From: Centrapalus pauciflorus | Lineage: Eukaryota; Streptophyta; Magnoliopsida; Asterales; Asteraceae | Length of the DNA: 64,000 nt | Assembly: GCA_020465985.1 (NCBI GenBank) | Contig: JAANYP010003722.1 | Coordinates: 161,279 to 225,278, forward strand | Reading direction: 5' to 3' | Shown here: positions 1 through 12,400 of the stretch, piece by piece | How the letters are laid out: every line of letters starts with the position of its first letter | Numbering within the stretch: the stretch's first letter is position 1 | The notes under the pieces: model-generated | What the model was told of the DNA's origin: nothing | The model's input: only the letters and a program-made list of their open reading frames with translations | Database searches by the model: none | Program-made: the position numbers and the translations under genes

Positions 1-30
1 CTTTCTCAACTCTAAATATTCATCAATTTT

Positions 31-1484
31 CAACTAAGCTCCCGCCGGCTCACTCTTCAGAAATAAATTCAATCAGCTTTATAGCAAAAACATGATCTGA
101 TGCACCACCATCTCCTATCAATACACCCCTCTCATTTACACTTTACCTCTGCTCGACCCTGTCAGTATCCTGTGATAACTGACACTTCTCAACTAATAGA
201 CCTAAAGAACTCTCACACACACAAACTATAGATGGTTTGCTCCTTGGGTAGGTCTTCCGGTTCTGGTTAGACCATAGAAGTAATGTTTATGCCTATCACA
301 CAATTTGGTTCATAATCGGAGTCAGCAGAAATAATGTTCAGCATTTCAGCTCATGGGATATCACAAAAAGAATGACTAGGATTTTTCGCTCAGATGAAGT
401 AGGAGATGAAATTCAGATTGAATATGGGGAACGATTAGTTGGGAAATATCAGAAAGAACTGTAAAATTTGATATATGATATGAAATGAATCAGATTTTCA
501 TGAAAGAATTAGCTCATGGGAGATAATGGGAGAATTTAGTATGAATGAATTGGAAGAATTAAGAATGCATGGGAGAATATCGAAAAGAATTTCAGAAGCA
601 ATGAGATTATAAAAAATCAAAGAGATTAGATCAATTAACCTCAATGATATACTCAGAGAATGAGAAATTAAGATTCTTAAAAATTATCCCTTTTCAGCTT
701 TAAAAAATCCTTTTATGTGTGCATAAAATATTTTCGTGAAAAATACACACAGTTTTGAAAAAAAAATGTCCTCGTTATATTGCGTCTGAAACTCCCCCTG
801 GATATAAGCACACAAAGTTAGTCAACTCAATTAAAATAAATCAGGAGCAAAAAATTGTAAAATAGAACTCTCTCTTTGTCAATACAGCTTCAGAGTTGAA
901 TTCAGGGCAAGAATTTCAGAAAGATCAGTCTTTCAGACTCGGGTTCTAATAAGAATTGATTAGAAGCCATTGTTGTGGAAGCTCGGGTTTTAGTCTGAAA
1001 TAACTAAAAGCCTCTTTGAACTTAAGATCGGGTTATGCACTGATGTGTACAAAAACCATTTCCAATAAAGGCCGGTTTTACCCTTTTCTGAGTAGAACCC
1101 TCCTGATTTGAAGAACGGGTCGGGTCCTGAACTGAAATGAACATGAGCCATTTGAATTGAAGCCCGGGTTCTACTCTGATGTGAAAAGTAACCTTTTTTC
1201 TACAAAAATTCAAGATGTATTTGGTATCCACACCGACTTGGACTTGGATCCAGACTTGTTAGCACTTTTGGGTATCCATCTCATAACGGGTTTTGGTACC
1301 CACTGGTACTGTGGTTTAGGTACCCATTGCAGATTATAATTCTTTGCTTCTCTCTCAAACTCAGAAAGCAAATTTCTTTTTGTATGATGAAATTGAATAT
1401 CTGAATTACGAAAGAAACTTGAATTTGTTTGATCAGAATTTCAGAAAGATCAGTTCAGGACCCGACCCGTTCATTTTAGTTCAG
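31..1484 (-). mobile_element. Decayed copia fragment in the left inverted arm
   Basis: This is the reverse-complement copy of 15224-16681. On the minus strand around 1160-1340 it reads a region rich in repeated W-V/I-P-K motifs, the linker found between Gag zinc knuckle and protease in plant copia elements. The rest (1-1100) is non-coding, AT-rich and may derive from the 3' end or LTR of the same element. No protease, integrase or RT motif remains. Class is inferred from the WVPK linker. Confidence 0.55.
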
Positions 1485-1599
1485 GTACCATTTACTCGAT
1501 TGTTGCTTAAATCACTGTCAAAACACCCCGTAACAAGGTATCAAAGTTTGGCAAATTGGATCATTTTTCATTCTTAAACAGTTTTACTAGATATATATC
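1485..1599 (-). pseudogene. Receptor-kinase gene fragment (intron 12/exon 13), left copy
   Basis: The reverse complement matches 22867-22980 of the intact LRR receptor kinase gene: the end of intron 12, its acceptor, and the first ~30 nt of exon 13 (DLSNNRVNG). It abuts the terminal CA of the inverted SIRE LTR directly. Nothing else of the gene is present here, so it cannot encode a product. Confidence 0.9.
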
Positions 1600-2311
1600 T
1601 GTAGGTCCCGAAAGGTTTCCCAAGTATATAGCCTTAAGCTGTAGAGGGGGGGTGAATACAGCAAATTAAAAACTACAACCAATTTTCTCAATGTTTGTAA
1701 GTATTATTAACAAATGTTAATTACAAACGAGCTTGACTGCGGAAAGGTTCAAGCTGAGATGACAGATACAACAGTATGTTTAACTAGACTAAGACAGACT
1801 TAAACTAGTTACAATGAATACACTCACTAAGAATCACTCACTGTGTTTACAAGACTTAGAGGAACAGCTTGGATAAGAACAGCTTAGACACACAACACTG
1901 TTTTATCCAGGCAGACTTGCATGCATGAAAGATATTCTTGAATGCACGTACACTCTTGGCTTCAGCACTTAGCTCTTTGGCTTAATCTTTCAATCCTTGG
2001 AAGTTTCTTTTTATACTCACTCAGAGGATCTAAGTGAAGCTTCTTCATTGGACGAAAGGAAAAAGGAGAAGTCTTGTTGAAAAGACAACATACACTTTTC
2101 TGCACATTCTGAAAAGCAGACTTGTCTTCATGTGGGCAGAACTTTTGTCTTTTCACTCTGTCTACTGTTGCATTGCCTTCAACCAAATAAGGAATGTCAA
2201 CTTTGCGTCTTTCTTCCTTTGTCAAGGCCTATTTTGATATAAGAAAAAGGTCTGTCACCCTTTTTCAAATATCTTTTTGTCTTCATGTAACAAAACAGCT
2301 TGGGCAGGCTT
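1600..2311 (-). mobile_element. Inverted SIRE LTR fragment
   Basis: This is the reverse complement of the last ~710 bp of the SIRE-1 3' LTR (14399-15109), including the LTR terminus GGGACCTACA at 1600-1609 and the LTR TATA region. It joins head-to-head with the forward LTR remnant that starts at about 2312. The junction lies inside the LTR with no unrelated filler beyond a few bases. Confidence 0.92.
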
Positions 2312-2642
2312 TTACAAGAGCGTACGTGCATTCAAGAATATCTTTCATGCATGCAAGTCTGCCTGGATTAACAGTGTTGTGTGTCTAAGCTGTTCTTTTC
2401 CAAGCTGTTCCTCTAAGTCTTGTAAACACAGTTAGTGATTCTTAGTGAGTGTATTCATTGTAACTAGTTTAAGTCTGTCTTAGACTAGTTAAACATACTA
2501 ATCTATCTGTCATCTCAGCTTGAACCTTTCCGCAGTCAAGCTCGTTTGTAATTAACATTTGTTAATAATACTTACAAACATTGAGAAAATTGGTTGTAGT
2601 TTTTAATTTGCTATATACTTAGGAAACCTTTCAGGACCTACA
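2312..2642 (+). repeat. Remnant of the SIRE-1 5' LTR
   Basis: It matches the last third of the 3' LTR, from about 14750 to 15109, ending in CA just before the primer site. It lacks a ~30-bp stretch near its end, containing the C-tract, that both SIRE-2 LTRs and the 3' LTR keep. The LTR promoter is missing in this orientation. Confidence 0.9.
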
Positions 2643-2644
2643 AC

Positions 2645-2657
2645 TGGTATCAGAGCA
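2645..2657 (+). other. Primer binding site of SIRE-1
   Basis: TGGTATCAGAGCA lies 2 nt after the LTR end. It is complementary to the 3' end of initiator methionine tRNA, the usual primer of plant copia elements. Confidence 0.92.
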
Positions 2658-2704
2658 GGCTAGAGTGTGTGTCATTCTAGATCTCTCATTCTCCCAAAGT
2701 TTCC

Positions 2705-5448
2705 ATGGACAACAGCGCTGCAAATTCCTCATACTATGACAATGGCTCAATGGGCAAACCTCCAAAGTTTAATCATCAGAACTTCTCTGGTTGGAAGTGC
2801 AGAATGATGCTCTACTTAGAAAATCTTGATGTGCAACTACCATAGATTGTAATGGAGGGTCCCTATGTGCCAACCTCTGTTACAACTATTACTCCTGCTG
2901 TTGAAGGAGATGCTCCTGAAATCAGAACATTTGAGAAAGCAAAAGCTCAATGGTCTGATGAAGACAAAAGACTGGTGGCTGTTGATGCAAAGGCCAGAAA
3001 TAAACTGGTCATCTCTATGCCTGATGATGTGTTCAAACAGGTTGAGAAGATGAAGACTGCAAAGGAGATGTGGGATACTTTGTGTACCGTCTATGATGGA
3101 CCCACAATCACACTTGACAACAGGATTAATAATGTTGTTAGACAGTATGAACTCTTCTTTGCAAAACCATAGGAGACTCTCACTGAAACCTACACCAGGT
3201 TTACTGCTCTTGTAAATGATCTCAAAGCTGTTAGGATCACCAAGGACAGCCTGACGTTGGTAAACAAATTCTTAGACGTCCTGCCTGAAGAATGGAATTA
3301 TTTTTCTACAATCTTATGGAATTCAAGTACCATCAGAAGTATGGATCTTGTTAATCTGTATGGATCCCTACTGAATGATGAGCAGTCAAGGCAACAGAAG
3401 AGAAATGCCTTGGAAATATCTATGAAAGGTGCAGCCTTTGTGGCCAGTGTGAAACAACCTGTAAATCAAGTGAGTGATGTATTCACTCAACCTGATCAAC
3501 AGGCTTATGATAAGGAGGAAATGTCTGATGAGGAAGACAATGCAGATATTGCTGAACTGGATGATGAGCAAATGATAGACATGCTTGTCAAAAGGTTCAA
3601 CAAGAAAAGGTTTGGAAGAAACATGCTGCAGGGAAGCTCAAATGCTGTTAAAAAGAAGGCATTTGATAAGACCAAAGTTGAGTGCTTCAAATGTGGCAAA
3701 CCTGGCCATATAGCTGCTGATTGTGTATCAAAAGCTGTTGGTCAGTCATCCAAACCACATAAGACAAACAGGGATGATGGCTATAGGGTTAAGTACCTTA
3801 TGGCTATGGCTAAGCTGAGGAAGTTGGAAAACTCGGTGGTTTCCAACCGGCAAAAGGGACTTATGGCAGAGACTTGTGACTGGGAGAGTCTGACTCATCA
3901 TCTGATGAAGAAGACAATCACTGTCTAATGGCCAACACTGATGTCCCATCAACAAGCAACTTCAAACAGGATCTGGCTGAAGCTTTTAGCAGCTTGGAGA
4001 ACTGGAACCCTACAATGATGTATAAGGTACAAAATTTTATGGATTACAGTTCTGAAGAAAAAGTTAAAATGTTTGAATATATGCTTGTTGATCTGAAAGC
4101 TGCTATTGAGAAGCATACTGTTTTATTATCTGAAATCTCTAAACTTAAAACTGATCTTGAAACAAAATCCAGTCAACTAGACAGTTTCCATAAGTTGGAA
4201 ATTGAGATTGATGAATTAAAACACATCAATTCTATTTTAATGGAAGAGAAGAGAGAAACAGATATAAAACATGCTAAGCTTCAAAAGATAGTTGACTCTT
4301 GGTGCCAATCTGCACAAAAAGTCATCCACTGCATAAGTCAGCAGATTCCTGCACAAATCCAAGCCTATCTTGGAGGGGATCTTGACACAGCAGCTTCCAT
4401 TGTTGAGGTTAATAATTTAAAAGAAGACTTGTCCACTCTTGGTGAGCTTCCAAACACTTTTATTCAAAAAGTGAATGGTAAATTAATCTCAACAAACAGG
4501 TTTGTCAGGCCTCAAAACACTGACAGCTCGTGTGAACCTAGCTCAAAAGCTGCTGATGAAATAAGTTTTCCATCAAATAAGCTTGTTATGTGCTCTGCTG
4601 ATTCACGCAAGAAAAAGAAAGGAAAGCATGTTCAATCTGCAGATGTGGACACCAAACCTGTTGATAAAACAGGCTTTGGGTCTAAAGCTGATATAAAAAG
4701 ACATACTAATCCTTTTAATGCTGAACACTTTGAAAATAAGTTTTCAAAAGGTAAGGAGTCTGTTTTTAACAAAAGTAAGTCTCATGTTGAAAGCAAACCT
4801 GCTGTGATTTCAAACAAGTTTTCTAATCATAGTAGTAAAATGGTTTTAAATGAAAATAAGTTTTTCAAAACCAAAAATAATGATTATGTTGATAGGCAAC
4901 ATCAGTCACATCTCAGGAAGAGCAAAGGCAAAGCCATTGCTCAGCCTGAGAGATTTGGGAATAAGTTTCCTAAACCTGTGGAAGTTCAAAAGCCAGTTAA
5001 TCTTCCTATCTTTGACATCTGTCCTCCTAAAAAGAGGAAAGAAGAGATAGGCAAAGCTGTTGTTGTTGAACCTTCCACTCAAGCTGTTGATTCATTAAAT
5101 AGTAATAAGTTTGCCAAACCTGCTGACAAAATCAACAGAAATAAATCAGAATGTGTTTCTGAAAGGTCTTCTTCCAAAAATGCTAAGAGAAGAAAATGCT
5201 AAAAGTGTGGAATGAAGACTCATCTGGCCAAAGACTGTCCTGAAACTGAGGACATGAGACCAGCTGACTCTGATGGTTCCCTCACAGCTAACATAAGCAG
5301 TGTTGGAAACGTCTCAGTCAATGAGAGTGGTATCCAAACTGGTACCATTCAAATAGGAAATATTAGTGTTGATATCATAAGTCCATCAACAAATGTTGAT
5401 GAAGTAGGAGAACTCGTCTCTGTGATGAGTTCCCCTAAAAATGACTAA
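2705..5448 (+). pseudogene. gag: SIRE-1 Gag (broken)
   Basis: Gag forms the particle and packages the element RNA. The frame opens with MDNSAANSSYYDNGS, followed by a UBN2-type Gag core (KFNHQNFSGWK to roughly residue 240), a CCHC knuckle (CFKCGKPGHIAADC, near 3682-3724), a long Lys/Ser/Asn-rich coiled-coil region and a second knuckle. Lesions against SIRE-2: TAG at 2843 and 3170, a 1-nt loss near 3886 that shifts the frame, and TAA at 5200 replacing a residue of the second knuckle. The stop at 5446-5448 overlaps the pol ATG. The start was chosen because it is the first ATG after the primer site and is shared with SIRE-2. Confidence 0.92.
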
Positions 5449-8400
5449 TATTCCTCTTGTCACTCTGCAGGAAAAACAACCATCCCAGGTTTGGTACTTG
5501 GACAGTGGCTGCTCAGGGCCCATGGCAGGTTGTAAGAACCTGCTGAGTGATCTAAAGTCTGAAAAAGGGCCAAAAGTCACATTTGGTGACAATGTACAGG
5601 GATCCACTGAGGGATATGGAACTCTTAAAGCTGGTGCTGCAGTGTTCAAACGAGTAGCCTATGTGGTTGGGCTAAAACATAATCTTGTTAGCATAAGTCA
5701 ACTGTGTGATGCTGGCTACAAGGTTAATTTTGATGAGCACCTGGGTTACATATTAGATCCCCAAGGCAAAGTTGTGATGTGTGCTCAACGAAAGAAAGGT
5801 GTATATGTTGTGGACATGCAGTCTACTGATCCTACAACTGAAACATGTTTTCTCACAAGAACAAATGCAGACTTAAACTGGTTATGGCACAAAAGGCTGT
5901 CACACCTGAACTTCAAGAACATCAACAAACTCTGTAAGAAAGAGTTGGTGACAGGTTTGCCTTCCATGACCTTTGTTAAGGATAAACTCTGCACAGCTTG
6001 TGAGAAAGGCAAGCAGAGGAAATCATCATTTAAATCCAGACATAACTTTTCTATTGATACTCCTCTCTTCTTAATCCATATGGACATGTTTGGACCTGTT
6101 AATGTCCCAAGTCTAGGAGGAAGAAGATACACTCTAGTAATGGTTGATGAGTTCTCCAGGTACACATGGGTTATCTTCTTGAAGAGCAAAGGAGAGGCTG
6201 CTAGAGAAATTATTGGATTTGTGAAAAAGATGAAAATGCTGAACTCTGCCCAAGTGAAGCAGCTTAGAAGTGATCATGGTACTGAATTCAGAAACAGTAC
6301 ACTTGAAGACTTCTGTGAAGCGAAAGGAATCACTCAAAACTTTTCAGCTGTAAGAACTCCACAACAAAATGGAGTTGCTGAAAGGAGAAACCGAACTCTC
6401 ATTGAAGCTGCTAGAACCATGCTGTGTGCATCTGGTTTACCTTCATCATTTTGGGCTGAAGCTGTTAACACTGCCTGCTCCACCCAAAATAGATCCTTGG
6501 TGGTGAAAAGGTTCAACAAGACTCCCTATGAGCTTCTCAAAGGGAGGAAGCCAAATGTCAGCTACTTCCATGTGTTTGGATGTGCCTGCTTCATTCTGAA
6601 TCAAAGGGACCAACTGGCAAAGTTTGAACCAAAAGCTGATGAAGGTGTGTTTGTTGGTTACTCTGCTATCTCCAAAGCCTACAGAGTGTACAACAACAAA
6701 AGAAAGGTGATAGATGAATCTATCAATGTCACCTTTGAAGAGTCTAAGAATGCTTCCACCAAAGCTGTTCCTGAATCAGTTCCAGGAGAACTAAACTTTG
6801 ATGATCTTCTGCATTCAAACAATGAAGAGGATTCAAAAGCTTCCACTACATCCAGTGTGGAACCTGTTAACCATGATGGGCATGATGATGATTATGTCAA
6901 TACACCCTGTGTGAATAAGTAAACTGACTTAATTACAACTGCATGTCCTGAACCTATCAATGCTGATTTTCCTAGTTCCTCTGCTGATATGTTCAACAGT
7001 GGTCAATCATGTTCAACAAGTGAACAGGCTCAAGACAACAGTGTGTCTGAAAATCTTGAAAGCTGTTCAACAGGACCTGCTGAAGCTTCTGATAACTCAG
7101 GAGAATCATCATTGAAGAATGATCCTAAGTGGATCAGATGTCACCCCGATGATCAAATAATTGGTGATATCAACAAAGGGATACAAACAAGGTGGGACAA
7201 TAAAGGGAACTTCTGTATGTTCTCTAGTTTTGTTTCATTAATGGAGCCAAAGAAGGTGGATGAAGCACTAAAAGATGCCAATTGGATCATTGCCATGCAA
7301 GAAGAACTCAATCAGTTTGAGAGAAACAAAGTATGGAAGCTGGTCCCTGCTCCTAAAGGTAAAACTATAATTGGCACTAAATGGGTGTTCAGGAATAAGA
7401 TGGATGAGCAAGGTCATGTCATTAGAAATAAGGCAAGACTGGTTGCTCAAGGTTATAGACAAGAGGAAGGAATTGACTACGATGAAACATTTGTTCCTGT
7501 GGCCAGGCTAGAAGCAATTCGTTTGTATCTAGCCTACACTGCTCATAAGAGCATTAAGGTATTTCAAACGGATGCGAAGAGTGCATTTTTGAATGGGAAG
7601 CTACAAGAAGAAGTCTATGTCAAGCAGCCTCCAGGGTTTGAAAATGAACAACATCCAGGTTTTGTCTATAAGTTGGACAAAGCTGTCTATGGTCTCAAAC
7701 AAGCCCCTAGAGCCTGGTATGACACTCTTACTGAATTCCTTATGAGGAATGGGTATTCTAGAGGTAAAGTGGATACCACACTGTTTATAAAGAAGGTGAA
7801 GTCTGATATTATGCTTGTTCAAATCTATGTGGATGACATAATATTTGGTTCTACTAATGAACAACTATGCAAGAATTTTTCATTACTCATGAAATCCAAA
7901 TATGAAATGAGTGTGATGGGAGAACTTACTTTCTTTTTAGGATTACAGGTTAAACAAACTTCAACTGGAATTTTTATAAATCAAAGAAAGTATACCTTAG
8001 ATCTCTTGAAAAAGTTTAAATTTGATCAAAGTTCTCCTATTAAAACCCCAATGGCAACCAATGTAAAATTGGATGCTGATGCCAGTGGCCAAGCTGTTTC
8101 AGTAACAGCTTACAGAGGCATGATTGGGAGCTTGCTATACTTAACTGCTAGTAGACCTGATATTATGTTTGCTACCTGTTTGTGTGCTAGATTCCAAGCT
8201 GATCTAAAGGAATCTCATCTAGCTGCTGTTAAAAGAATCTTCAGATACCTAGAGGGTACACCAGGTTTGGGTCTTTGGTATCCCAAAGACTCAAGCCTTG
8301 AACTAACAGGTTATTCAGATTCTGATTTTGCAGGCTGCAGGCTAGATAGGAAAAGTACAACAGATGGATGTCAACTCCTTGGTGGCAAGTTGATAAGTTG

Positions 8401-8773
8401 GTGTAGTAAGAAGCAGAACTCAGTGTCTACTTCTACTGCTGAAGCTGAGTACATAGCTGCTGGAAGCTGCTGTGGGCAGATTCTGTGGATGCAGCATCAA
8501 CTTGAAGACTATGGGCTTGTGTATAGGAAAATTCCTATTCTGTGTGATAACACAAGTGCTATAGCCATTTCCAACAATCCAGTATTTCATTCAAGAACCA
8601 AGCATATTGAGGTCAGACATCACTTCATCAGGGATCACATTCAGAAAGGTAATGTGGAGGTCAGTTTTATTTCCACAAATGAACAGCTTGCAGACATTTT
8701 CACCAAACCTCTTGATGAAACAAGGTTTAATTACCTTGTCAGCAAGCTGGGCATGTTAAACAAATGTGACTAA
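5441..8773 (+). pseudogene. pol: SIRE-1 Pol polyprotein (one nonsense codon)
   Basis: Protease: WYLDSGCSG near the start, though the usual H-M after it is P-M. Integrase: zinc-binding H..H..C..C around WHKRLSHLNF and LCTACEKGK, then the D-D-E core (HMDMFGPV, LRSDHGTEF, NGVAERRNRT). RT: FQTDAKSAFLNG and the catalytic YVDDIIFG. RNase H: YSDSDFAGC, STAEAEY, then a C-terminus ending QLADIFTKPL. Only one lesion is visible, TAA at 6920-6922 between integrase and RT, with the same frame continuing to the stop at 8771. Pol is +1 relative to gag. Of the two copies, this has the more complete RT-RNase H. Confidence 0.95.
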
Positions 8774-9459
8774 GTGTCGTCAAAGGTCTAAGACATTGTA
8801 TGTCTCACACTGCTCAAGTTTCTCAGAACAGCTTAGACAGAACAGGTTATGCATATTCTGTACTTAGTCATTTTTCTGAAATACTTGAACAGCTTGAACA
8901 TATAACAGGCTGAACAAAAACAGTTTACTCGTCCAGCCTGCTCTGATGGTCTATTCTCCACCCTGCTCACTCCTTCACACTGACTTACAAGACGCTGTCT
9001 TGTAACCTGATCAGCTATTGAACACAACCTGTTCTTACATGGCTGAACAGGCTAAGGGAACAGTTTGAAAAATGAATAGCTTGTGATGATTCTGTTCATC
9101 ACAGGTTTGACCAACAGCTTAGACCAACAGTTTTTAATTACCTTTCTTCACAATTAAGTTACTTAATTTTTGTTTTTATTTAACTTAATTACTGCAGATA
9201 ATGTGGGTTACGTGTGTTAGTGATTAAAAAGGGCTCAAGTGGTCTGACAAACGGTCTGACATGGACAACCGTTCTGTTTTCCGTTAACGACTTTTTCAAA
9301 TCAACCGCCCAAATGTTTCTCTCTCATACCCACTCACATTCAAATCCTATAAATACCCCCTACTATTTCATCTTCGTCTTCCTCACTATTTCCAGAAATC
9401 CTCAAGAACCCTAAATCGACTAAGTGTCTTCTGCTTCTCTAAATCCAAATCCTTCACAA
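8774..9459 (+). promoter_or_regulatory. Pol-to-ORF3 spacer with an internal TATA promoter
   Basis: It is non-coding. The first half is packed with GAACAGCTT/GAACAGGCT motifs. The second half looks like a plant promoter: ACGTGTG near 9211, MYB-like AACCGTT and CCGTTAACG around 9270-9290, TATAAATA at 9348-9355, then a CT-rich leader and an ATG at 9460. SIRE-2 keeps the same arrangement at 43711-44413. I infer that the third ORF is expressed from its own transcript; the start site is not known. Confidence 0.6.
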
Positions 9460-12400
9460 ATGGCTCAAAGAAACAATCCCTTTCTTCCAGTATTTGTTGG
9501 TGATGATGTACAGAAACACTCATCAGGCACCACAATGCTAACCATCTAACCCACTAACTACATTGCCAACCTCACAATCCCCAAAAACTATGTGGGGAAA
9601 GGTTATGACCAAATGGTGGAGTTTCTGACAATTCATCCATTGAACTACGCCATAACTGCTACTCCTGGTGTCCTGTACCAGGAGATGGTATACGAGTTTT
9701 GGTACACTTGTGCCTACAACCCCAATACCAAAGTTATCAAGGGGACTATTCTCAATGGGACTCAGACCATTAAGATCACTACTGATCTTCTCAGGGAAGT
9801 TCTTCATCTGCCAACTGCTGATTCATATGACATGCCTCAACCTGAGAATGAACAAATGGGAAATTTGTTACGCTTCTGTGGTGTAGCAGAACCCAAAATT
9901 GGAGCTACGCTGTTCAGGAAGGATCTGTCTCCTACCTACAGCTTTTTATTTGCCTCAGTGGTGATGTGCTTTAGCAGCAAAGTTGGTTCATTTGACCAAC
10001 TAAGCCGTGATGAAATTCCAATAGTCCTACAGCTGGTGGATGGGACTACAATGGACATGGCTAAGTGGATTTTTCTGAGCTTGAGGAACCTAGTGCAGCA
10101 GGAGACACGACCAGCTGCTGTTCGATACCCCAGGTTTCTGAGCCTCATTTTCAGGCACATCCGTGGTGAGCACTTGTACAACTCTCAGCGTTTACTTCAT
10201 ACTGCTGCCTTTCCTGTAATAGGGAATAGAGTTTTCTACACTGCTGTTCTCCCAATGAGCCTCCTCTGTCCACACCAATGAGGAGGCTGCTAGGATTGGT
10301 GGAAGGACCCTCTGATGTGAGGGTGGATCCAAAAGTTGCTCCCAAAGCAAAATCCAAAGCCAGGTCCAAGCATATTAAAAGGACCATGGCAACCACTGAA
10401 GCTGGGCCTGTCCACAAGAAGGCCAAAACAGCTCAGTCTAAGTCTGCCCCCTTAGCCTCTGTGGCTGAGGGGGAGCAGGCTCCTCACCCTGGGTCATTTG
10501 TTGACCCTGAAGCCTTTGTGGCTGGTGCCTCTGTGGCACCTGAGACTATGGAACAGGTCAACCCACCTGTTTCTGACCCAGTCTCCGAATCTGTCCAGTC
10601 TGATCCTCTCCTCTCCTCTCCAACATCCCCCACTTCATCTCACATTCTATACCAATGCAAAAAGAAACCAACAGCCCAAACTAGCCCCTTTGTTCCCTCT
10701 CAACAGGGTTCAGTTGCAAAATAAGCAACCCCTGCTGTCTCTCCTATTTTGGGAGAAGGTTCAGCACAATTGGAGCCTGCTTCACTCCAACCTGTGTCTA
10801 CCTAGAGTCAGCCTAGACCCTCTTATTCCTCCCAACAGGAACCAGTTGTACAACAGGAGATAGCCACCTCAACTATTCCAGCCTCCCAACAGGCTGAGAA
10901 TATTGAAAGACAGGAGTCCTCTTCACTCCATACTGTGTCCACACTGTCCCCACCTCAAACTTCTTTGCACCCTGAGTCTGCACGAGGTGTCCACACTGCT
11001 GGTATAAACCAATCAGCAGATCAGCCTCAAACTTCTGTTTCCTATGATACAGCTGTTCAACACCAAACAGCTGCTGAGGGACCAACAACCCAAGCTGATG
11101 AACCTCAGGGAATACCATTCCTTAGGTGAGGCTACTCCCATGCAAACTCCCTCAGCAGGTTTCACCACTGTTGATGTTGAAATGCATATCCCATCTCCCC
11201 ATGATGAGGTGCTTTTACACCAAGGCACTGCAGAGGGAACACCCACTGGCCTTAATGAAGGTGCTGCAACACAAGCAGCATCTGAAAGGCCCCCAACATC
11301 AACACCTTCTCCTGATGATGCAGCTACAGCCGCTGCTGAGGGACTCTTTGACCCCTCCAAGCTGGGCCACATTACTTTTGCCCAGGCTATGGAGCTTCTC
11401 TCAAATGTTTCTCTTCCCTCTCCATCACATCCTCATACACCAGCCTCATCATCTTCCTCTCCATCAACCCAATCTAAACAGTCCACCCATACCCCTCCAT
11501 CTCCTAAAGACCTGCCTTTGAAGGATCAGCTTTCCCTGCTGACCAACAAAGTTGGTTCTTTAGAATCCTCTATGTCCTCTCTACCCTCTCTTATCTCAGA
11601 CTCTGTGTCTGAACAGCTTAAGGGTTTCTTTGATCTGTTCAGAGATTCCTTCCCTGCCACTCCACAACCTGATAATTCTCCACAGCTGCTTGCACTCACT
11701 GCACAGCTGCAAAATGTGTCCACATCCCTCTCCTTAATTCTTTCACTACAACAGGACTCTGTGTCCTCAATGACAGCCATTTCTCAACAGCTGTCCTCTC
11801 TCCTAACTTCTTGCAATTCTACACTTCCTGCCACTCTGGCCAGCTTGAACACAATCATTGGCTCCCTATCCAATTCTGTGTCATCAAACCTTGCTGATGT
11901 GCAAGATTCTCTTGAACTCCATCTTGCACAGCTTCAAAGTTTGTTGTTCACTGCTTCTGATAGGGAAAACATTGTCAAGCTGACCTCCCTTGCTGATACC
12001 CAATCCTCTTCTCTTCAAACCTGTCTTTCCCAGCTTGTAGAGGTGAAGGACAACCTGGATTTCTTAGTGAATAGCCTTGTTGGCCCCAAGCCTGCTGCCA
12101 AAACTGCTGGCAAGCCTGCTGACTTTGTGTCTTCAGGCAGACCGGGTGTTGAAGGTGCTGGTACATCTCCTTCAAAGGGGGAGAAGTTATCTGCCTCAAA
12201 TACTAAGTCTTAGGGGGAGAAAACTTCTTCTCCTAAGGAGAAATCAGTGCCTGCAATACTCACTGGTCAACCAGCAGGAGCATCTGCAACAGGTACAATG
12301 GAGGGTGCTTCCCAAACTGCTCAGCCTACTCAGGCTGAAACTCCAAACCCTGCTCAGTCTAAGGGGGAGGAATTCATTCCTGAGGGCAGGTCAAGCAGCA

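Larger units (their letters stand above)
21..2311. repeat. Left arm of a ~2.3-kb inverted repeat flanking SIRE-1
   Basis: Read on the opposite strand, this stretch matches 14399-16690 nearly base for base, with only scattered substitutions and small indels. Reading rightwards it holds a copia fragment, a scrap of receptor kinase gene, then the end of a SIRE LTR in reverse orientation. Similarity fades near base 21. It stops abruptly at about 2311, where the LTR sequence switches to forward orientation. Confidence 0.93.

Noticed and set aside
5785..6189. 134-codon minus-strand ORF in pol (also 40653-41057)
   Set aside because: Antisense shadow of the integrase; conserved only because integrase is conserved.
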